NCBI GenBank assembly: GCA_015999745.1
Contig: JAECQP010000031.1
Coordinates: forward strand, 1 to 40,479
Source: Sphingobacteriia bacterium
GTDB lineage: Bacteria; Bacteroidota; Bacteroidia; Chitinophagales; Chitinophagaceae
DNA: 40,479 nucleotides
Reading direction: 5' to 3'
Notes under the pieces: generated by a model
Database searches by the model: none
What the model was told of the DNA's origin: nothing
What the model saw: the letters and a program-made list of their open reading frames with translations, nothing else
Position numbers and translations under genes: made by a program
Shown: positions 1 to 8,876 of the stretch, one piece after another
Layout of the letters: each line of letters starts with the position of its first letter
Position numbering within the stretch: the first letter of the stretch is position 1

Positions 1-91
1 TTCCTGACCCCAGGAAATATTTATTCATAGTAATTATTTAAGAACAACAAATTAATTGATTTCCCGCTAAGACCGGCTTTAGGAGGCCAAA

Positions 92-1336
92 CTATGATAA
101 ACGGTCATTAAGCCTCGTAGCAATGGTTGTAGCGGCTATGAATGCACTGGTCCAGGCGTTCTGAAAGTTGAATCCGCCGGTAATTCCATCCACATCCATT
201 ACTTCTCCGGCAAAAAAAAGGTTGGAAACTTTTTTACTCTCCATGGTCTGGGGATTGATCCCGGAAAGTGCAATACCACCCGCTGTTACAAACTCATCTT
301 TAAAAGTGGTTTTACCGCTAACCGTAAACGGGAAGGCAGTCAGCAACTGAATCAGCTTATTTTGCTCCTTCGCTTTTAGTTCCGCCCAACGGGTGGTTTC
401 CGGAATATTACATTGTTCCAGAAAGAACTGCCAGAGACGACCGGGTAATCCAAAGGGATTCCTGTTCAAAATTTTCTGTGCGGCAAACTGTTCGCGGTAA
501 CCGGCCCAGTCTTGCCGCAGATCTGTTTCAGCGCAATCACCCAGCCAATTCACCAGGATAGTAAACTGATAATTTGCTTTGCTCAGTTCCCTTGCGCCCC
601 AGGCGGAGAGGCGTAATACAACCGGGCCGCTCAGTCCCCAGTGCGTAATTAATAAAGGGCCCTGCTCCTTTAATTTGGTACCGGCAATTTTAACCACCGC
701 ATTGGAAACAGACAGGCCCATCAATGCAGTAATCGGATGACGCGGAATATTAAACGTAAATAAAGACGGTACCGGTGGCTCAATCTCGTGGCCGGTATCC
801 TTCAACCATTGAAACATCGCCGGTTTGGAAAAGCCTCCACAGGTCACTGCAACAAAATCGGCCGCAATCATTTCCTGCCCGGTAATATGGATACGAAATG
901 CATCGGCAGTTGTTTCAATGCGGTTCACGTCGGAGTTCAGGCGTACATCCACCTTATAGGTATCTGCCTCTTTTAAAAGGCAGTTGATAATGGTCCGGGA
1001 ATCATTGGTCACCGGGAACATCCTTCCGTCGGCTTCCGCATGCAGTTGCACACCTCTTTCCGAAAACCATTCAATGGTATCTTTTGTATTAAACAGATGA
1101 AAAGCTTTTTTCAGGAACTGTTCTCCGCGCGGATATTTTTTAACCAGTTCGGGAATGCTGAAACAGGCATGGGTAACATTACATCTTCCACCGCCACTCA
1201 CTTTCACTTTCGATAAAAGCTTCCCTGTTTTTTCGAGCAGGATCACTTTAAGTTGCGGATTTAGCCTGGCAGCATTTACCGCAAGAAAAAATCCTGCAGC
1301 GCCACCGCCAATGACCACCAGTTTTTTTGAATGCAT
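92..1336 (-). CDS. HI0933/YhiN-family FAD-dependent oxidoreductase
   Basis: The 414-aa product begins with a dinucleotide-binding Rossmann motif (VVIGGGAAG, residues 7-15) and carries the family signature VSGGGRCNVTH near residues 46-56. The C-terminal part contains TAGGIALSGIN and GITGGFNFQNAW, the typical flavoprotein closing segments of the HI0933/BaiN-like family. It is cytoplasmic, with no signal peptide or membrane span. The family binds FAD and probably acts as an NAD(P)H-dependent reductase, but the physiological substrate is generally unknown. The ATG lies 1 nt after the stop of the upstream M20 peptidase gene, so the two are probably co-transcribed and translationally coupled at the 3' end of the ribosomal cluster. 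Family assignment is secure; the reaction is not. Confidence 0.9.
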   Translation of the reverse strand: MHSKKLVVIGGGAAGFFLAVNAARLNPQLKVILLEKTGKLLSKVKVSGGGRCNVTHACFSIPELVKKYPRGEQFLKKAFHLFNTKDTIEWFSERGVQLHAEADGRMFPVTNDSRTIINCLLKEADTYKVDVRLNSDVNRIETTADAFRIHITGQEMIAADFVAVTCGGFSKPAMFQWLKDTGHEIEPPVPSLFTFNIPRHPITALMGLSVSNAVVKIAGTKLKEQGPLLITHWGLSGPVVLRLSAWGARELSKANYQFTILVNWLGDCAETDLRQDWAGYREQFAAQKILNRNPFGLPGRLWQFFLEQCNIPETTRWAELKAKEQNKLIQLLTAFPFTVSGKTTFKDEFVTAGGIALSGINPQTMESKKVSNLFFAGEVMDVDGITGGFNFQNAWTSAFIAATTIATRLNDRLS

Positions 1337-1337
1337 A

Positions 1338-2870
1338 TTATTTGATCATCATGATGGCGGCCATTGTTTCAATGCCATTCCAGAAATTCTGCAGGCGGAT
1401 ATTTTCATTTTCCGCGTGCTGGTTATTATCGTGATTGGCCAATGGAACTGTAATCGTATTTACTTTCAGGAGCTTTTCAAAGAGGAACAGGGGAAGGCTT
1501 CCGCCCAGCGAAGGCACCAGAATGAGGTTGCCCGCAGTGGTTTTTCTTACCGCAGCAGCAACATCTTTTGCAATTGGAAGATCCATCGGGGTACGCTGTG
1601 CATTGTATCCTTCCTGTTTTATTACACGCGCAATTTTTGGATACTGCGCTCTTTCAGCATCCGTTGGTTCATGTGCTGTTACATAAAAACCCAGTGTTTT
1701 GATATGTTCCACTACTCTTTGCTGCTGAACCAGTTGATCGTTTCCTTTTACCAGCCGGAGATCCAGTGTGGCTATGGCCTGTACCGGAATCACATTGGCC
1801 GCCAGTTTGCCGGCATTGGCGCTTTGGATGCCATTGATGTTTAAAGAAGGAAGCAAGAGAGATTCGGAAAGATCCGTGCCCGGCATTTCATTCCGGATAA
1901 AGCCGAGTTCTTTTTTCAGTTGAATATCTGCCTTGGGCACTTCGGCCAGTGCTTTTTTCTCCGCGGCAGATAAAGGAACCACATCATCATAAAATCCTTT
2001 GATCAGCACTTTGCCATCCTCATCCTTCATCGAAGCCAGCAGCCTGGACAACTGCAGGGCCGGATTGGGGGCCCAGTTGCCATAGTGCCCGCTGTGCAGG
2101 GGACGCTTGCTGCCGTAAACGATGATGTCCATGTTTACATCTCCCCTTACGCCAAAAGAAATCTGTTTATTCCCCGACTGGTGTACCGGTCCGTCGCAGA
2201 TTACCCAGATATCGGCGTTTAACAAAGCCTTGTGCTGTTGCAGGATTTCGCCGAGGTGAGGAGAGCCGGCTTCCTCTTCTCCCTCGAAGAAGAATTTAAT
2301 ATTGCAGCCCGCAGTTTGCCCGGATTGCCGCAAAGCTTCATAGGCAAGCAGAATGGCCAGTACACCACCTTTATCGTCGGAGGCGCCCCTGGAAACAATT
2401 CTCCATTCCGGATCAATAGGCTGGCCCTGCTCCGGAAAAGCAATGATATTGGATTGATGCAGTAAGGCATTTTTAATCAGCACCGGTTTGAACGGATGAA
2501 ATCCATCGGCCCATTTGGTACTGTCTACCGGCTGACCATCGTAGTGCGCATAGAACGCAATGGTTTTGGTAGCGCCCGGAACTTTTACCTCGCCGTAAAC
2601 AGCGGGTGGCGCGTCTTTGGTTAAAGGGCGCAATAACTGAACATTGCCGATGTTGCGCTCACGCATGAGCTCCATGATGCGCGCAGCATTCCGGGCAATA
2701 TTATTTTCGTCATCCGCCACATTGGGGATAGACAGAAAGGAAACATATTGTTTCAGCCATTTGTGTTCGGAAGCGGTTCTTACTTTTCTTATTGCAAGAA
2801 CTTCAGCGGACTGGGCATAGCTTCCAAGGGAAACAGCCAACAGAGAAAAGGCAAGCAGGAATTTATTCAT
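1338..2870 (-). CDS. Secreted M20-family dipeptidase/carboxypeptidase
   Basis: This is a 510-aa zinc metallopeptidase of the M20/M25/M40 family. The metal site is visible as FYAHYDGQPVD (His and Asp, about residues 107-115), SDDKGG with the bridging Asp, and FEGEEEAGSP with the catalytic and metal-binding Glu pair. A dimerisation (lid) domain separates these from the C-terminal NHDNNQHAENE segment that supplies the last His. I chose the ATG at 2870 because it begins a clean signal peptide (MNKFLLAFSLLAVSLGSYAQ). The longer frame from 2900 would overlap the map stop and add ten non-hydrophobic residues. The protein is probably exported to the periplasm and cleaves dipeptides or N-acyl amino acids. 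It follows map by 29 nt and is not a usual member of the spc operon. Confidence 0.9.
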   Translation of the reverse strand: MNKFLLAFSLLAVSLGSYAQSAEVLAIRKVRTASEHKWLKQYVSFLSIPNVADDENNIARNAARIMELMRERNIGNVQLLRPLTKDAPPAVYGEVKVPGATKTIAFYAHYDGQPVDSTKWADGFHPFKPVLIKNALLHQSNIIAFPEQGQPIDPEWRIVSRGASDDKGGVLAILLAYEALRQSGQTAGCNIKFFFEGEEEAGSPHLGEILQQHKALLNADIWVICDGPVHQSGNKQISFGVRGDVNMDIIVYGSKRPLHSGHYGNWAPNPALQLSRLLASMKDEDGKVLIKGFYDDVVPLSAAEKKALAEVPKADIQLKKELGFIRNEMPGTDLSESLLLPSLNINGIQSANAGKLAANVIPVQAIATLDLRLVKGNDQLVQQQRVVEHIKTLGFYVTAHEPTDAERAQYPKIARVIKQEGYNAQRTPMDLPIAKDVAAAVRKTTAGNLILVPSLGGSLPLFLFEKLLKVNTITVPLANHDNNQHAENENIRLQNFWNGIETMAAIMMIK

Positions 2871-2899
2871 GGCAATCTTTTCTCTAATATAGGTAAACA

Positions 2900-3703
2900 T
2901 TAATAATAAGAGCTGTTGAGGTACGGATTGGCTTTTTCTACAGCTTCAATAATGCTATAGTCAGACAATATCAATGCCGTGTTGCGCTTAATGCAAACAT
3001 CGTGTTCAAAATGCACGGAAGGTTTGCCATCACGGGTTCTGATTGTCCAGCCGTCATCGTCGGTATAAACGTCTTTGGAGCCCAGGTTGATCATGGGTTC
3101 AATGGCCAGCACCAGGTTTTCTTTCAGTTTGGGGCCGGTACCACGTTTACCGTAATTAGGCACTTGCGGATCTTCATGCAAACTTCTTCCCAGGCCATGG
3201 CCTACCAGTTCACGTACCACACCATATCCATGTTTGAATTCGGTATGCTCCTGTATGGCATACGCAATATCTCCAATGCGGTTATTGACGACCGCTTTTT
3301 CAATTCCTTTATACAGTGATTCCTTGGTTATTTTAACCAGTTCAATCACTTCAGGTGCAGCATCGCCTAAAATGAAAGTATAAGCATGATCTCCATGCCA
3401 GCCATTCAGGATTACCCCCATATCGATGGAAACAATATCCCCGTTAGCCAGCGGTACATCGTTGGGAAAACCATGTACAACCACATCATTCACAGAGGAA
3501 CAAATGGTAAAGGGGTAACCTCTGTAATTTAAAAAGGAAGAAACAGCATTGTGCTGTTTGATAAAATCTGCACATACCTGGTCAATCTGGCGCGTTGTCA
3601 TTCCGGGTTTCAGCACTTTAGCAACTTCTGTAAGTGTTTTACTTACAAGCATCGCAGCATCTTTCATCTTTGCAACTTCAGCCTCTGTTTTGTAGATAAT
3701 CAT
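2900..3703 (-). CDS. map: Methionine aminopeptidase type I
   Basis: Removes the N-terminal methionine from nascent proteins in the cytoplasm. All five dinuclear metal ligands of the pita-bread fold are visible: SIDMG, HGDHAYTF, GHGLGRSLHEDP (His), LAIEPM (Glu) and VHFEHDV (Glu). The length of 267 aa from the ATG at 3703 is normal for type I enzymes. An in-frame ATG at 3721 would add six residues (MTRRNN) not expected in the family. It sits downstream of secY, the standard position in Bacteroidota spc operons. In many relatives infA-rpmJ-rpsM follow; here a peptidase gene does. The 80-nt gap to secY contains a weak hairpin followed by an A-run on the plus strand. Confidence 0.96.
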   Translation of the reverse strand: MIIYKTEAEVAKMKDAAMLVSKTLTEVAKVLKPGMTTRQIDQVCADFIKQHNAVSSFLNYRGYPFTICSSVNDVVVHGFPNDVPLANGDIVSIDMGVILNGWHGDHAYTFILGDAAPEVIELVKITKESLYKGIEKAVVNNRIGDIAYAIQEHTEFKHGYGVVRELVGHGLGRSLHEDPQVPNYGKRGTGPKLKENLVLAIEPMINLGSKDVYTDDDGWTIRTRDGKPSVHFEHDVCIKRNTALILSDYSIIEAVEKANPYLNSSYY

Positions 3704-3722
3704 ATTATTTCTTCTGGTCATG

Positions 3723-3760
3723 ATAAAAAATAAACCCGTTCAGCATGGCCAAACAGGTTT
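3723..3760 (-). terminator. Weak terminator-like hairpin between secY and map
   Basis: On the minus strand, an imperfect stem (AAACC/GGTTT plus a 3-bp continuation across one mismatch, 3732-3760) is followed by a T6 run (plus-strand A-run 3725-3730). The loop is 11 nt and the stem weak, so this would attenuate rather than stop transcription into map. It could be chance. Confidence 0.3.
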
Positions 3761-3783
3761 ACAAAGGTCGTAATTATTTATGA

Positions 3784-5130
3784 CTAAATAGCGGAAGAAG
3801 AAACTGTTTGTCTTCCCTGAACTCTTCCGCTCTTCATTAAGCCATCATATTGTCTCATTAAGAGATAGGTTTCGATCTGCTGTAAAGTATCCAGTACCAC
3901 ACCTACCATAATCAATAAGGAGGTTCCTCCGAAGAAGGTACTGAAACCCTGGGTAACGCCTAAACGCTGGGCGAAACCGGGCAGGATACCAACCAGGGCC
4001 AGGAAAATGGCACCGGGTAAAGTGATTCTGTCCATGATAGCGCCAATGTAATCGGCCGTAGGCTGACCGGGTTTTACACCGGGGATAAATCCGTTGTTGC
4101 GTTTCAGGTCTTCCGCAATCTGCTTGGGGTTAAAGATCAGCGCGGTGTACAGGAAGGTAAATCCGATCACCATTACAGAATAAATAACCATGTACCAGGC
4201 ATTACTGTGATCGTTGAAGATCTTAACGATACCTTGTGCAGAATCCAGGTTGGTAAAAGAAGCCAGCGTAGGCAGGAACATGATTGCCTGGGCAAAGATG
4301 ATCGGCATTACACCTGCACTGTTTACTTTAACAGGCAGGAACTGGCGTGCACCGCCAAACTGCTTGTTACCAATAATTTGTTTGGCATAGTTCACCGGTA
4401 TTTTTCTTACACCCTGAACCAATACAATCAATCCCATGATGATAGTAACCAGGATGGCGATCTCAATCAGGAAGATCAGCAAACCACCGCCACCGCTTAC
4501 ACCTTTGGCTCCGAATTCCTGGATGATGGACTGAGGCAAACGTGCAAGGATCCCCACCATGATGATGATGGAAGTACCATTACCCAATCCTTTGTCCTGG
4601 ATTCTTTCACCAAGCCACATAACAAACAGGGTACCTGCAGTTAAGGTGATAACGGTGGAGAACCAGAAGAAATCTTTGTATGCAGGAAGAATGGCTTCTG
4701 CATAACCGGGACTATTTAAATAGGCAACATAGGCGCCCGCCTGAAAAGCTGTAACGATCACTGTCAGGTAACGGGTCCACTGGTTGATTTTTTTACGGCC
4801 GCTTTCTCCTTCTTTCTGTACTTTCTGCAACTGAGGAACCAGGATGGTCATCAGCTGCATAAAGATGGAAGCAGAGATATAAGGCATGATACCGAGTGCA
4901 AGGATAGAAGCCTGGGAAAAGGCGCCACCCGCAAACATATCGAAGATACCCAGCAGGCCGTTACTTTTTGAAGCAGCCTGGGCAGCTTCAATTTTGTTAG
5001 GGTCAATACCAGGAAGCACAATATGCGTACCAAATCTGTAGGTCATTACCAACGCGAGTGTTACAATAATCTTATTGCGCAACTCTTCGATGGCCCAAAT
5101 ATTCTTAAAAGTCTGAACTAGTTTTTTCAC
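3784..5130 (-). CDS. secY: Preprotein translocase subunit SecY
   Basis: This is the 448-aa channel-forming subunit of the SecYEG inner-membrane translocon. Ten hydrophobic segments can be followed. The first is IIVTLALVMTYRFGTHIVLPG near the N terminus, followed by the plug-region segment LLGIFDMFAGGAFSQASILALGIMPYISASI. Family blocks QLMTILVPQLQKVQKEGESGRKKI and LGNGTSIIIMVGI are present. The cytosolic loop RKIPVNYAKQ, which contacts ribosomes and SecA, is intact. The C-terminal tail MRQYDGLMKSGR matches SecY. It follows rplO in the spc operon, as in most bacteria, but a clear terminator-like hairpin sits in the 77-nt gap. secY therefore probably receives only part of the ribosomal transcript. 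Confidence 0.97.
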   Translation of the reverse strand: MKKLVQTFKNIWAIEELRNKIIVTLALVMTYRFGTHIVLPGIDPNKIEAAQAASKSNGLLGIFDMFAGGAFSQASILALGIMPYISASIFMQLMTILVPQLQKVQKEGESGRKKINQWTRYLTVIVTAFQAGAYVAYLNSPGYAEAILPAYKDFFWFSTVITLTAGTLFVMWLGERIQDKGLGNGTSIIIMVGILARLPQSIIQEFGAKGVSGGGGLLIFLIEIAILVTIIMGLIVLVQGVRKIPVNYAKQIIGNKQFGGARQFLPVKVNSAGVMPIIFAQAIMFLPTLASFTNLDSAQGIVKIFNDHSNAWYMVIYSVMVIGFTFLYTALIFNPKQIAEDLKRNNGFIPGVKPGQPTADYIGAIMDRITLPGAIFLALVGILPGFAQRLGVTQGFSTFFGGTSLLIMVGVVLDTLQQIETYLLMRQYDGLMKSGRVQGRQTVSSSAI

Positions 5131-5164
5131 TTAGCTTAATTAAATGGCGTTAAAACTCAAGAAC

Positions 5165-5191
5165 CAAAAAAGACGCATACTGGATGCGTCT
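5165..5191 (-). terminator. Intrinsic terminator-like hairpin between rplO and secY
   Basis: A perfect 8-bp stem (AGACGCAT at 5171-5178 pairing with ATGCGTCT at 5184-5191) has a 5-nt loop. On the minus strand it is followed directly by a T-run (plus-strand AAAAAA ending at 5171). It lies 16 nt after the rplO stop and 34 nt before the secY ATG. No TAnnTTTG promoter box is visible between it and secY, so it probably works as partial attenuation. Confidence 0.65.
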
Positions 5192-5207
5192 GGCAATTTA
5201 CAATAAA

Positions 5208-5657
5208 TTACTTGATAATTTCAACTGTACCGCCGGCAGCCTCAATAGCAGCTTTTGCTTTTTCGCTGATCGCATTGATCTTAAAGCTCAGCTTGGCTTT
5301 CAGTTCGCCATTCGCCAGTACTTTAACACTGTCAGTGCGGTTAATCAAACCATTGATATAGAGATTTTCCAGGGAAATTTCGGTGAAACCGTATTTTTCT
5401 ACCAGCTGATCCAGCTGACCGAGGTTGAACACTTTGTATTCAATACGGTTGTTGTTTTTGAAACCACGTTTAGGTACACGACGCTGAATGGGCATCTGAC
5501 CACCTTCATGGGCCATTTTGCTCTTATAACCGGCACGGCTCTGACCACCTTTGTTACCTTTTGTAGATGTACCACCCTTACCGGATGCTTCACCACGACC
5601 TAATCTTTTTTCTCTTTTTACGGAACCTTCAGCAGGTTTTAAATTGTGTAATTTCAT
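5208..5657 (-). CDS. rplO: Large-subunit ribosomal protein uL15
   Basis: This 149-aa L15 is recognised by its extended glycine/arginine-rich N terminus (KREKRLGRGEASGKGG, then GQSRAGYKSKMAHEGGQMPIQRRVPKRGF), which threads into 23S rRNA. The globular C-terminal domain ends in AAIEAAGGTVEIIK. Length is normal for the family. It lies after rpmD in the canonical spc order, but with an unusually wide 132-nt upstream gap containing a small GGGGT-ATC-ACCCC hairpin (5679-5691). It is the last ribosomal gene before a terminator-like hairpin, so expression of the downstream secY may be uncoupled from it. Confidence 0.97.
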   Translation of the reverse strand: MKLHNLKPAEGSVKREKRLGRGEASGKGGTSTKGNKGGQSRAGYKSKMAHEGGQMPIQRRVPKRGFKNNNRIEYKVFNLGQLDQLVEKYGFTEISLENLYINGLINRTDSVKVLANGELKAKLSFKINAISEKAKAAIEAAGGTVEIIK

Positions 5658-5789
5658 GTTCGTTGATTTTGAACTTACGGGGTATCACCCCTCGCGTTGT
5701 TAATAAATAGGTAACAATTAAAAATCAGCAGCCGGGATTATCAGGGATTAAACTGACAATACATAACTACTGACTAATAATTTTATAAA

Positions 5790-5972
5790 TTAAGCGATCT
5801 CTTCAACCTTCACCAGGTGGCTCACTTTATTCACCATGCCGAGGATCTGAGGAGTTGCTTCAACCTCTTTAGTAGCGTTTATTTTTCTTAAACCCAGGGC
5901 AATCAAAGTTTGCTTTTGACGCTCGGATCTGTCGATACCGCTCTTTATTTGTGTGATCTTAATTTTTTTCAT
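5790..5972 (-). CDS. rpmD: Large-subunit ribosomal protein uL30
   Basis: A 60-aa product matches the compact bacterial L30: a first strand KKIKITQIKS, the helix-turn segment RSERQKQTLIALGLRKIN, and a terminal GMVNKVSHLVKVEEI. The size is exactly what is expected for bacteria. It follows rpsE with only 5 nt between the genes, indicating tight co-translation in the spc operon. It is an assembly component of the 50S subunit. Confidence 0.96.
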   Translation of the reverse strand: MKKIKITQIKSGIDRSERQKQTLIALGLRKINATKEVEATPQILGMVNKVSHLVKVEEIA

Positions 5973-5977
5973 AACTC

Positions 5978-6499
5978 TTATCCGTTAAATACTTTACTCA
6001 ATTTAATGGTACGGCTCTTTGCAACCTGAACAGGCTCTCTCAGCAGGCTTAATGCTTTGATGGTAGCTTTAACCACGTTATGTGGGTTAGCAGAACCAAG
6101 GCTTTTTGCCAATACGTCGGTAACACCTGCGCTCTCGAGGACAGCACGCATGCTGCCTCCCGCAATTACACCGGCTCCGTGAGCAGCTGGCTTGATCAGT
6201 ACTTTAGCAGCACCGTCTTTTGCCCACTGTTCGTGAGGAATTGTACCATGCATAATAGGCACTTTAACCAGGTTTTTCTTAGCATCTTCGATTCCTTTAG
6301 CAATAGCTTCCTGTACTTCCTTCGCTTTACCCAGGCCCTGGCCAACAACACCGTTCTCGTTACCCACAACTACCAGTGCGGAAAAGCTGAATGTACGGCC
6401 ACCCTTTGTGGTTTTTACCACACGGTTAATGGCAACTACTTTATCCTTCAGTTCGATGTCGCCACCCGCTTTTACTTTATTTACGCTTACTTTAGACAT
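5978..6499 (-). CDS. rpsE: Small-subunit ribosomal protein uS5
   Basis: This is a 173-aa S5. The N-terminal double-stranded-RNA-binding domain reads [20 protein letters not shown] and [17 protein letters not shown]. The C-terminal domain contains [20 protein letters not shown] and [20 protein letters not shown], both hallmark blocks. The protein takes part in decoding fidelity and lines the mRNA entry region of the 30S subunit. The usual contact residues for spectinomycin-resistance mutations lie in the intact early loop (KTTKGGRTF). It lies between rplR and rpmD in the standard spc order. Confidence 0.97.
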   Translation of the reverse strand: MSKVSVNKVKAGGDIELKDKVVAINRVVKTTKGGRTFSFSALVVVGNENGVVGQGLGKAKEVQEAIAKGIEDAKKNLVKVPIMHGTIPHEQWAKDGAAKVLIKPAAHGAGVIAGGSMRAVLESAGVTDVLAKSLGSANPHNVVKATIKALSLLREPVQVAKSRTIKLSKVFNG

Positions 6500-6528
6500 T
6501 TATTGAGCGATTAATTGATGTTAGCAAA

Positions 6529-6879
6529 TTAAAATTGAAGTCCACCTTCTCTTGCTCCGTCAGCAACAGACTTCACACGTCCATGATAGAGATTTCCACC
6601 TCTGTCAAACACACATGTTTCTATACCGAGCGCCTTTGCTTTCAGTGCAATAGCAGCACCAACCAGTTTAGACTTCTCTATTTTAGTAACTTTTTGCGCA
6701 GCGATGTCTTTCTCGCGGGAAGAAGAAGCTACCAGTGTAACTCCATTATCATCATCGATTAACTGAGCGTAAATCTCTGCATTACTTCTGTATACTGCCA
6801 GGCGGGGCTTTACAGCTGTACCGGCAACTTTTTTACGGATGCGGTATCTGATTTTCTGCCTTTGAATTAGTTTACCCAT
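6529..6879 (-). CDS. rplR: Large-subunit ribosomal protein uL18
   Basis: This 116-aa L18 binds 5S rRNA. It starts with the basic segment RQKIRYRIRKKVAGTAVKPRLAV (split here only by its own loop), continues with VYRSNAEIYAQLIDDDNG, and ends with the invariant FDRGGNLYHGRVKSVADGAREGGL. Length agrees with bacterial L18. It is placed after rplF with a 51-nt gap and before rpsE with 29 nt, as in the canonical order. Confidence 0.97.
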   Translation of the reverse strand: MGKLIQRQKIRYRIRKKVAGTAVKPRLAVYRSNAEIYAQLIDDDNGVTLVASSSREKDIAAQKVTKIEKSKLVGAAIALKAKALGIETCVFDRGGNLYHGRVKSVADGAREGGLQF

Positions 6880-6930
6880 TTTATTTTATTTGTATCCCCC
6901 GATACGGCCGGAGGCGTTGTTGATTAGTTA

Positions 6931-7485
6931 TTATTTACCTGCTGCTTTACCTGCTTTTCTTCTCAGGATCTCACCGGCGTATTTAACACCTTTTCCTTTG
7001 TATGGCTCAGGCTTACGCAGGCTGCGCAATTTGGCTGCAACCTGGCCGATCAGTTGTTTGTCGATTCCTTCGAGGAAAATCTTGGGGTTCTGACCTTTTT
7101 CGGTGGTTGTTGCAACTTTCAGTTCGCCGGGAACTTCAAAAATGATGTTGTGAGAATACCCTAAAGCCAGGTCAAGTACATTACCTGTGTTAGCGGCTTT
7201 AAAACCCACACCCACCAGTTCCAGTTCCTTTTTGTACCCTTCGGTAACACCCTTAACCAGGTTACCTACCAGTGCGCGGTATAAACCGTGCATAGCGCGG
7301 TGACGAATCTGGTCTGTAGGACGAGTAAAGATGATTTCATTTTCTTTCTGCTCAATTTTGATATCTCTATCAATTGCCTGCTTCAATTCTCCTTTTGGTC
7401 CTTTAACAGTGATCACATTTTCAGCGTTTACTGAAACTGTAACCCCGCTTGGGATAACTACCGGTTGTTTACCTATACGAGACAT
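6931..7485 (-). CDS. rplF: Large-subunit ribosomal protein uL6
   Basis: This is a 184-aa L6 with its two repeated alpha/beta domains. The N terminus SRIGKQPVVIPSGVTV and the KGPKGEL turn are typical. The C-terminal rRNA-binding motif EPYKGKGVKYAGEILRRKAGK is complete. It sits next to the sarcin-ricin loop and factor-binding site of the 50S subunit. The 80-nt gap to rpsH contains a possible long-range pairing (GTTCCG 7517-7522 with CGGAAC 7553-7558), which may be chance. Order and size are standard. Confidence 0.97.
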   Translation of the reverse strand: MSRIGKQPVVIPSGVTVSVNAENVITVKGPKGELKQAIDRDIKIEQKENEIIFTRPTDQIRHRAMHGLYRALVGNLVKGVTEGYKKELELVGVGFKAANTGNVLDLALGYSHNIIFEVPGELKVATTTEKGQNPKIFLEGIDKQLIGQVAAKLRSLRKPEPYKGKGVKYAGEILRRKAGKAAGK

Positions 7486-7565
7486 AGTCGATTTTTATTT
7501 ATTTATTATGAACTGCGTTCCGTGTTCAGCCACGACTAAGAGGCTTAATTGTCGGAACAGATTAA

Positions 7566-7964
7566 TTATGAAATATAACACAACACTTCACCACCAACAT
7601 TCTGCGCTTTGGCCTGCTTATCGGTCAGTACGCCTTTAGAGGTACTTAAGATAGCCACACCCAATCCATTGATTACGCGCTTGATTTCAGCAGGCTTAGC
7701 ATACTGACGTAGGCCCGGACGGCTTACTCTTTCCAGAGAACGAATGGCAGGTTGCTTGGTAGATGGATCGTATTTCAATGCGATCTTGATCAGCCCTTGC
7801 TTGTTGTCATCTTCGAATTTGTATTTCAGGATATAACCCTGGTCGTACAAAATCTCTGTCAGGCGCTTCTTCAGATTAGAAGCAGGAATTTCAACCAGTC
7901 TATGACCAGCCAACTGAGCATTACGAATTCTGGTTAAGAAGTCTGCTATAGGATCAGTTACCAT
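7566..7964 (-). CDS. rpsH: Small-subunit ribosomal protein uS8
   Basis: This is a 132-aa S8. The N terminus TDPIADFLTRIRNAQLAGH and the C-terminal 16S rRNA-binding signature ILSTSKGVLTDKQAKAQNVGGEVLCYI are both diagnostic. In Escherichia coli S8 is the translational repressor of the spc operon, acting on a site near rplE. Whether this holds here cannot be told from sequence. It follows rpsN with a 48-nt gap. Length is normal. Confidence 0.97.
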   Translation of the reverse strand: MVTDPIADFLTRIRNAQLAGHRLVEIPASNLKKRLTEILYDQGYILKYKFEDDNKQGLIKIALKYDPSTKQPAIRSLERVSRPGLRQYAKPAEIKRVINGLGVAILSTSKGVLTDKQAKAQNVGGEVLCYIS

Positions 7965-8012
7965 ATTATTTTTATTATACTAGTTCTAAATTTTGTTTAT
8001 CAAACCGGAATA

Positions 8013-8282
8013 TTACCAGCTTGCTTTTTTAACACCAGGGATCATTCCGTTCAAAGCCATGTCGCGGAAAATAACCCTGGACAGACCAAAGTAACGCATG
8101 TATCCTTTAGGTCTTCCTGTAAGCTGACAACGGTTCTTTAAACGTACCGGTGAAGCATTCTTAGGAAGCTTATCCAGCGCTGCATAGTCACCCGCTTCTT
8201 TCAGGGCTGCACGTTTTTCAGCATACTGCGCTACCATTTTTTCGCGCTTTCTTTGTCTGGCTTTTACTGATTCTTTTGCCAT
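8013..8282 (-). CDS. rpsN: Small-subunit ribosomal protein uS14 (zinc-free form)
   Basis: This is an 89-aa long-form S14. It starts [23 protein letters not shown] after the Met and contains the signature [23 protein letters not shown]. Only one cysteine is present, in NRCQLTGRP, so the four-cysteine zinc ribbon of short S14 proteins is absent. This is the zinc-independent C-minus type, which is usual in Bacteroidota. It sits between rplE and rpsH, 24 nt after rplE. Confidence 0.97.
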   Translation of the reverse strand: MAKESVKARQRKREKMVAQYAEKRAALKEAGDYAALDKLPKNASPVRLKNRCQLTGRPKGYMRYFGLSRVIFRDMALNGMIPGVKKASW

Positions 8283-8306
8283 AATGTTGTAAAATTCTGT
8301 GTTTAA

Positions 8307-8876
8307 TTAATCTTTCTTGGTTCCTTTAAACGGCATACCCAGTTCTTTCAGCAATTCAAATGCTTCTTCATTGGTGTTTGCAGTTGTAACAAAAGTGATA
8401 TCCAGGCCGGTGATCTTGTTCACTTTATCGATATCGATTTCAGGGAAAATGATCTGCTCGGTTACACCCAGTGTATAGTTACCTCTTCCGTCAAAAGCCT
8501 TATCGCTGATACCTTTGAAATCACGTACACGTGGCAGGGCTACTGAAACCAGTCTGTCGAGGAACTCGTACATTTTCTCTCCCCTCAGGGTTACGCGGGC
8601 GCCGATTGGCATTCCTTTACGCAACTTAAAGTTGGAGATATCTTTCTTAGACATGGTAGGAACAGCTTTCTGACCAGTGATGGTGTTCAGCTCTTCTACT
8701 GCTATATCAACCAGTTTCTTATCTGTCACCGCTCCGTTAACACCACGGTTGATACAGATTTTTTCCAACTTAGGAGCCTGCATTATAGTTTTATAAGCAA
8801 ACTTCTTCATTAAAGCAGGTACAACATCCTTGCTGTATTTCGCTGCTAATCTCGGTGTATATTTTTCAGTACTCAT
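8307..8876 (-). CDS. rplE: Large-subunit ribosomal protein uL5
   Basis: This is a 189-aa L5, the 5S rRNA-binding and P-site-tRNA-contacting protein of the central protuberance. Diagnostic blocks are [41 protein letters not shown] (with the start reading [13 protein letters not shown]), and the terminal [28 protein letters not shown]. Its ATG overlaps the rplX stop by one base (TAATG), indicating translational coupling. Length is typical, with a short FKGTKKD tail. Confidence 0.97.
   Translation of the reverse strand: MSTEKYTPRLAAKYSKDVVPALMKKFAYKTIMQAPKLEKICINRGVNGAVTDKKLVDIAVEELNTITGQKAVPTMSKKDISNFKLRKGMPIGARVTLRGEKMYEFLDRLVSVALPRVRDFKGISDKAFDGRGNYTLGVTEQIIFPEIDIDKVNKITGLDITFVTTANTNEEAFELLKELGMPFKGTKKD

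Noticed and set aside
1155..1844. 229-codon plus-strand open frame across the HI0933-type gene and the peptidase gene
   Set aside because: It crosses two secure genes on the other strand and has no recognisable domain.
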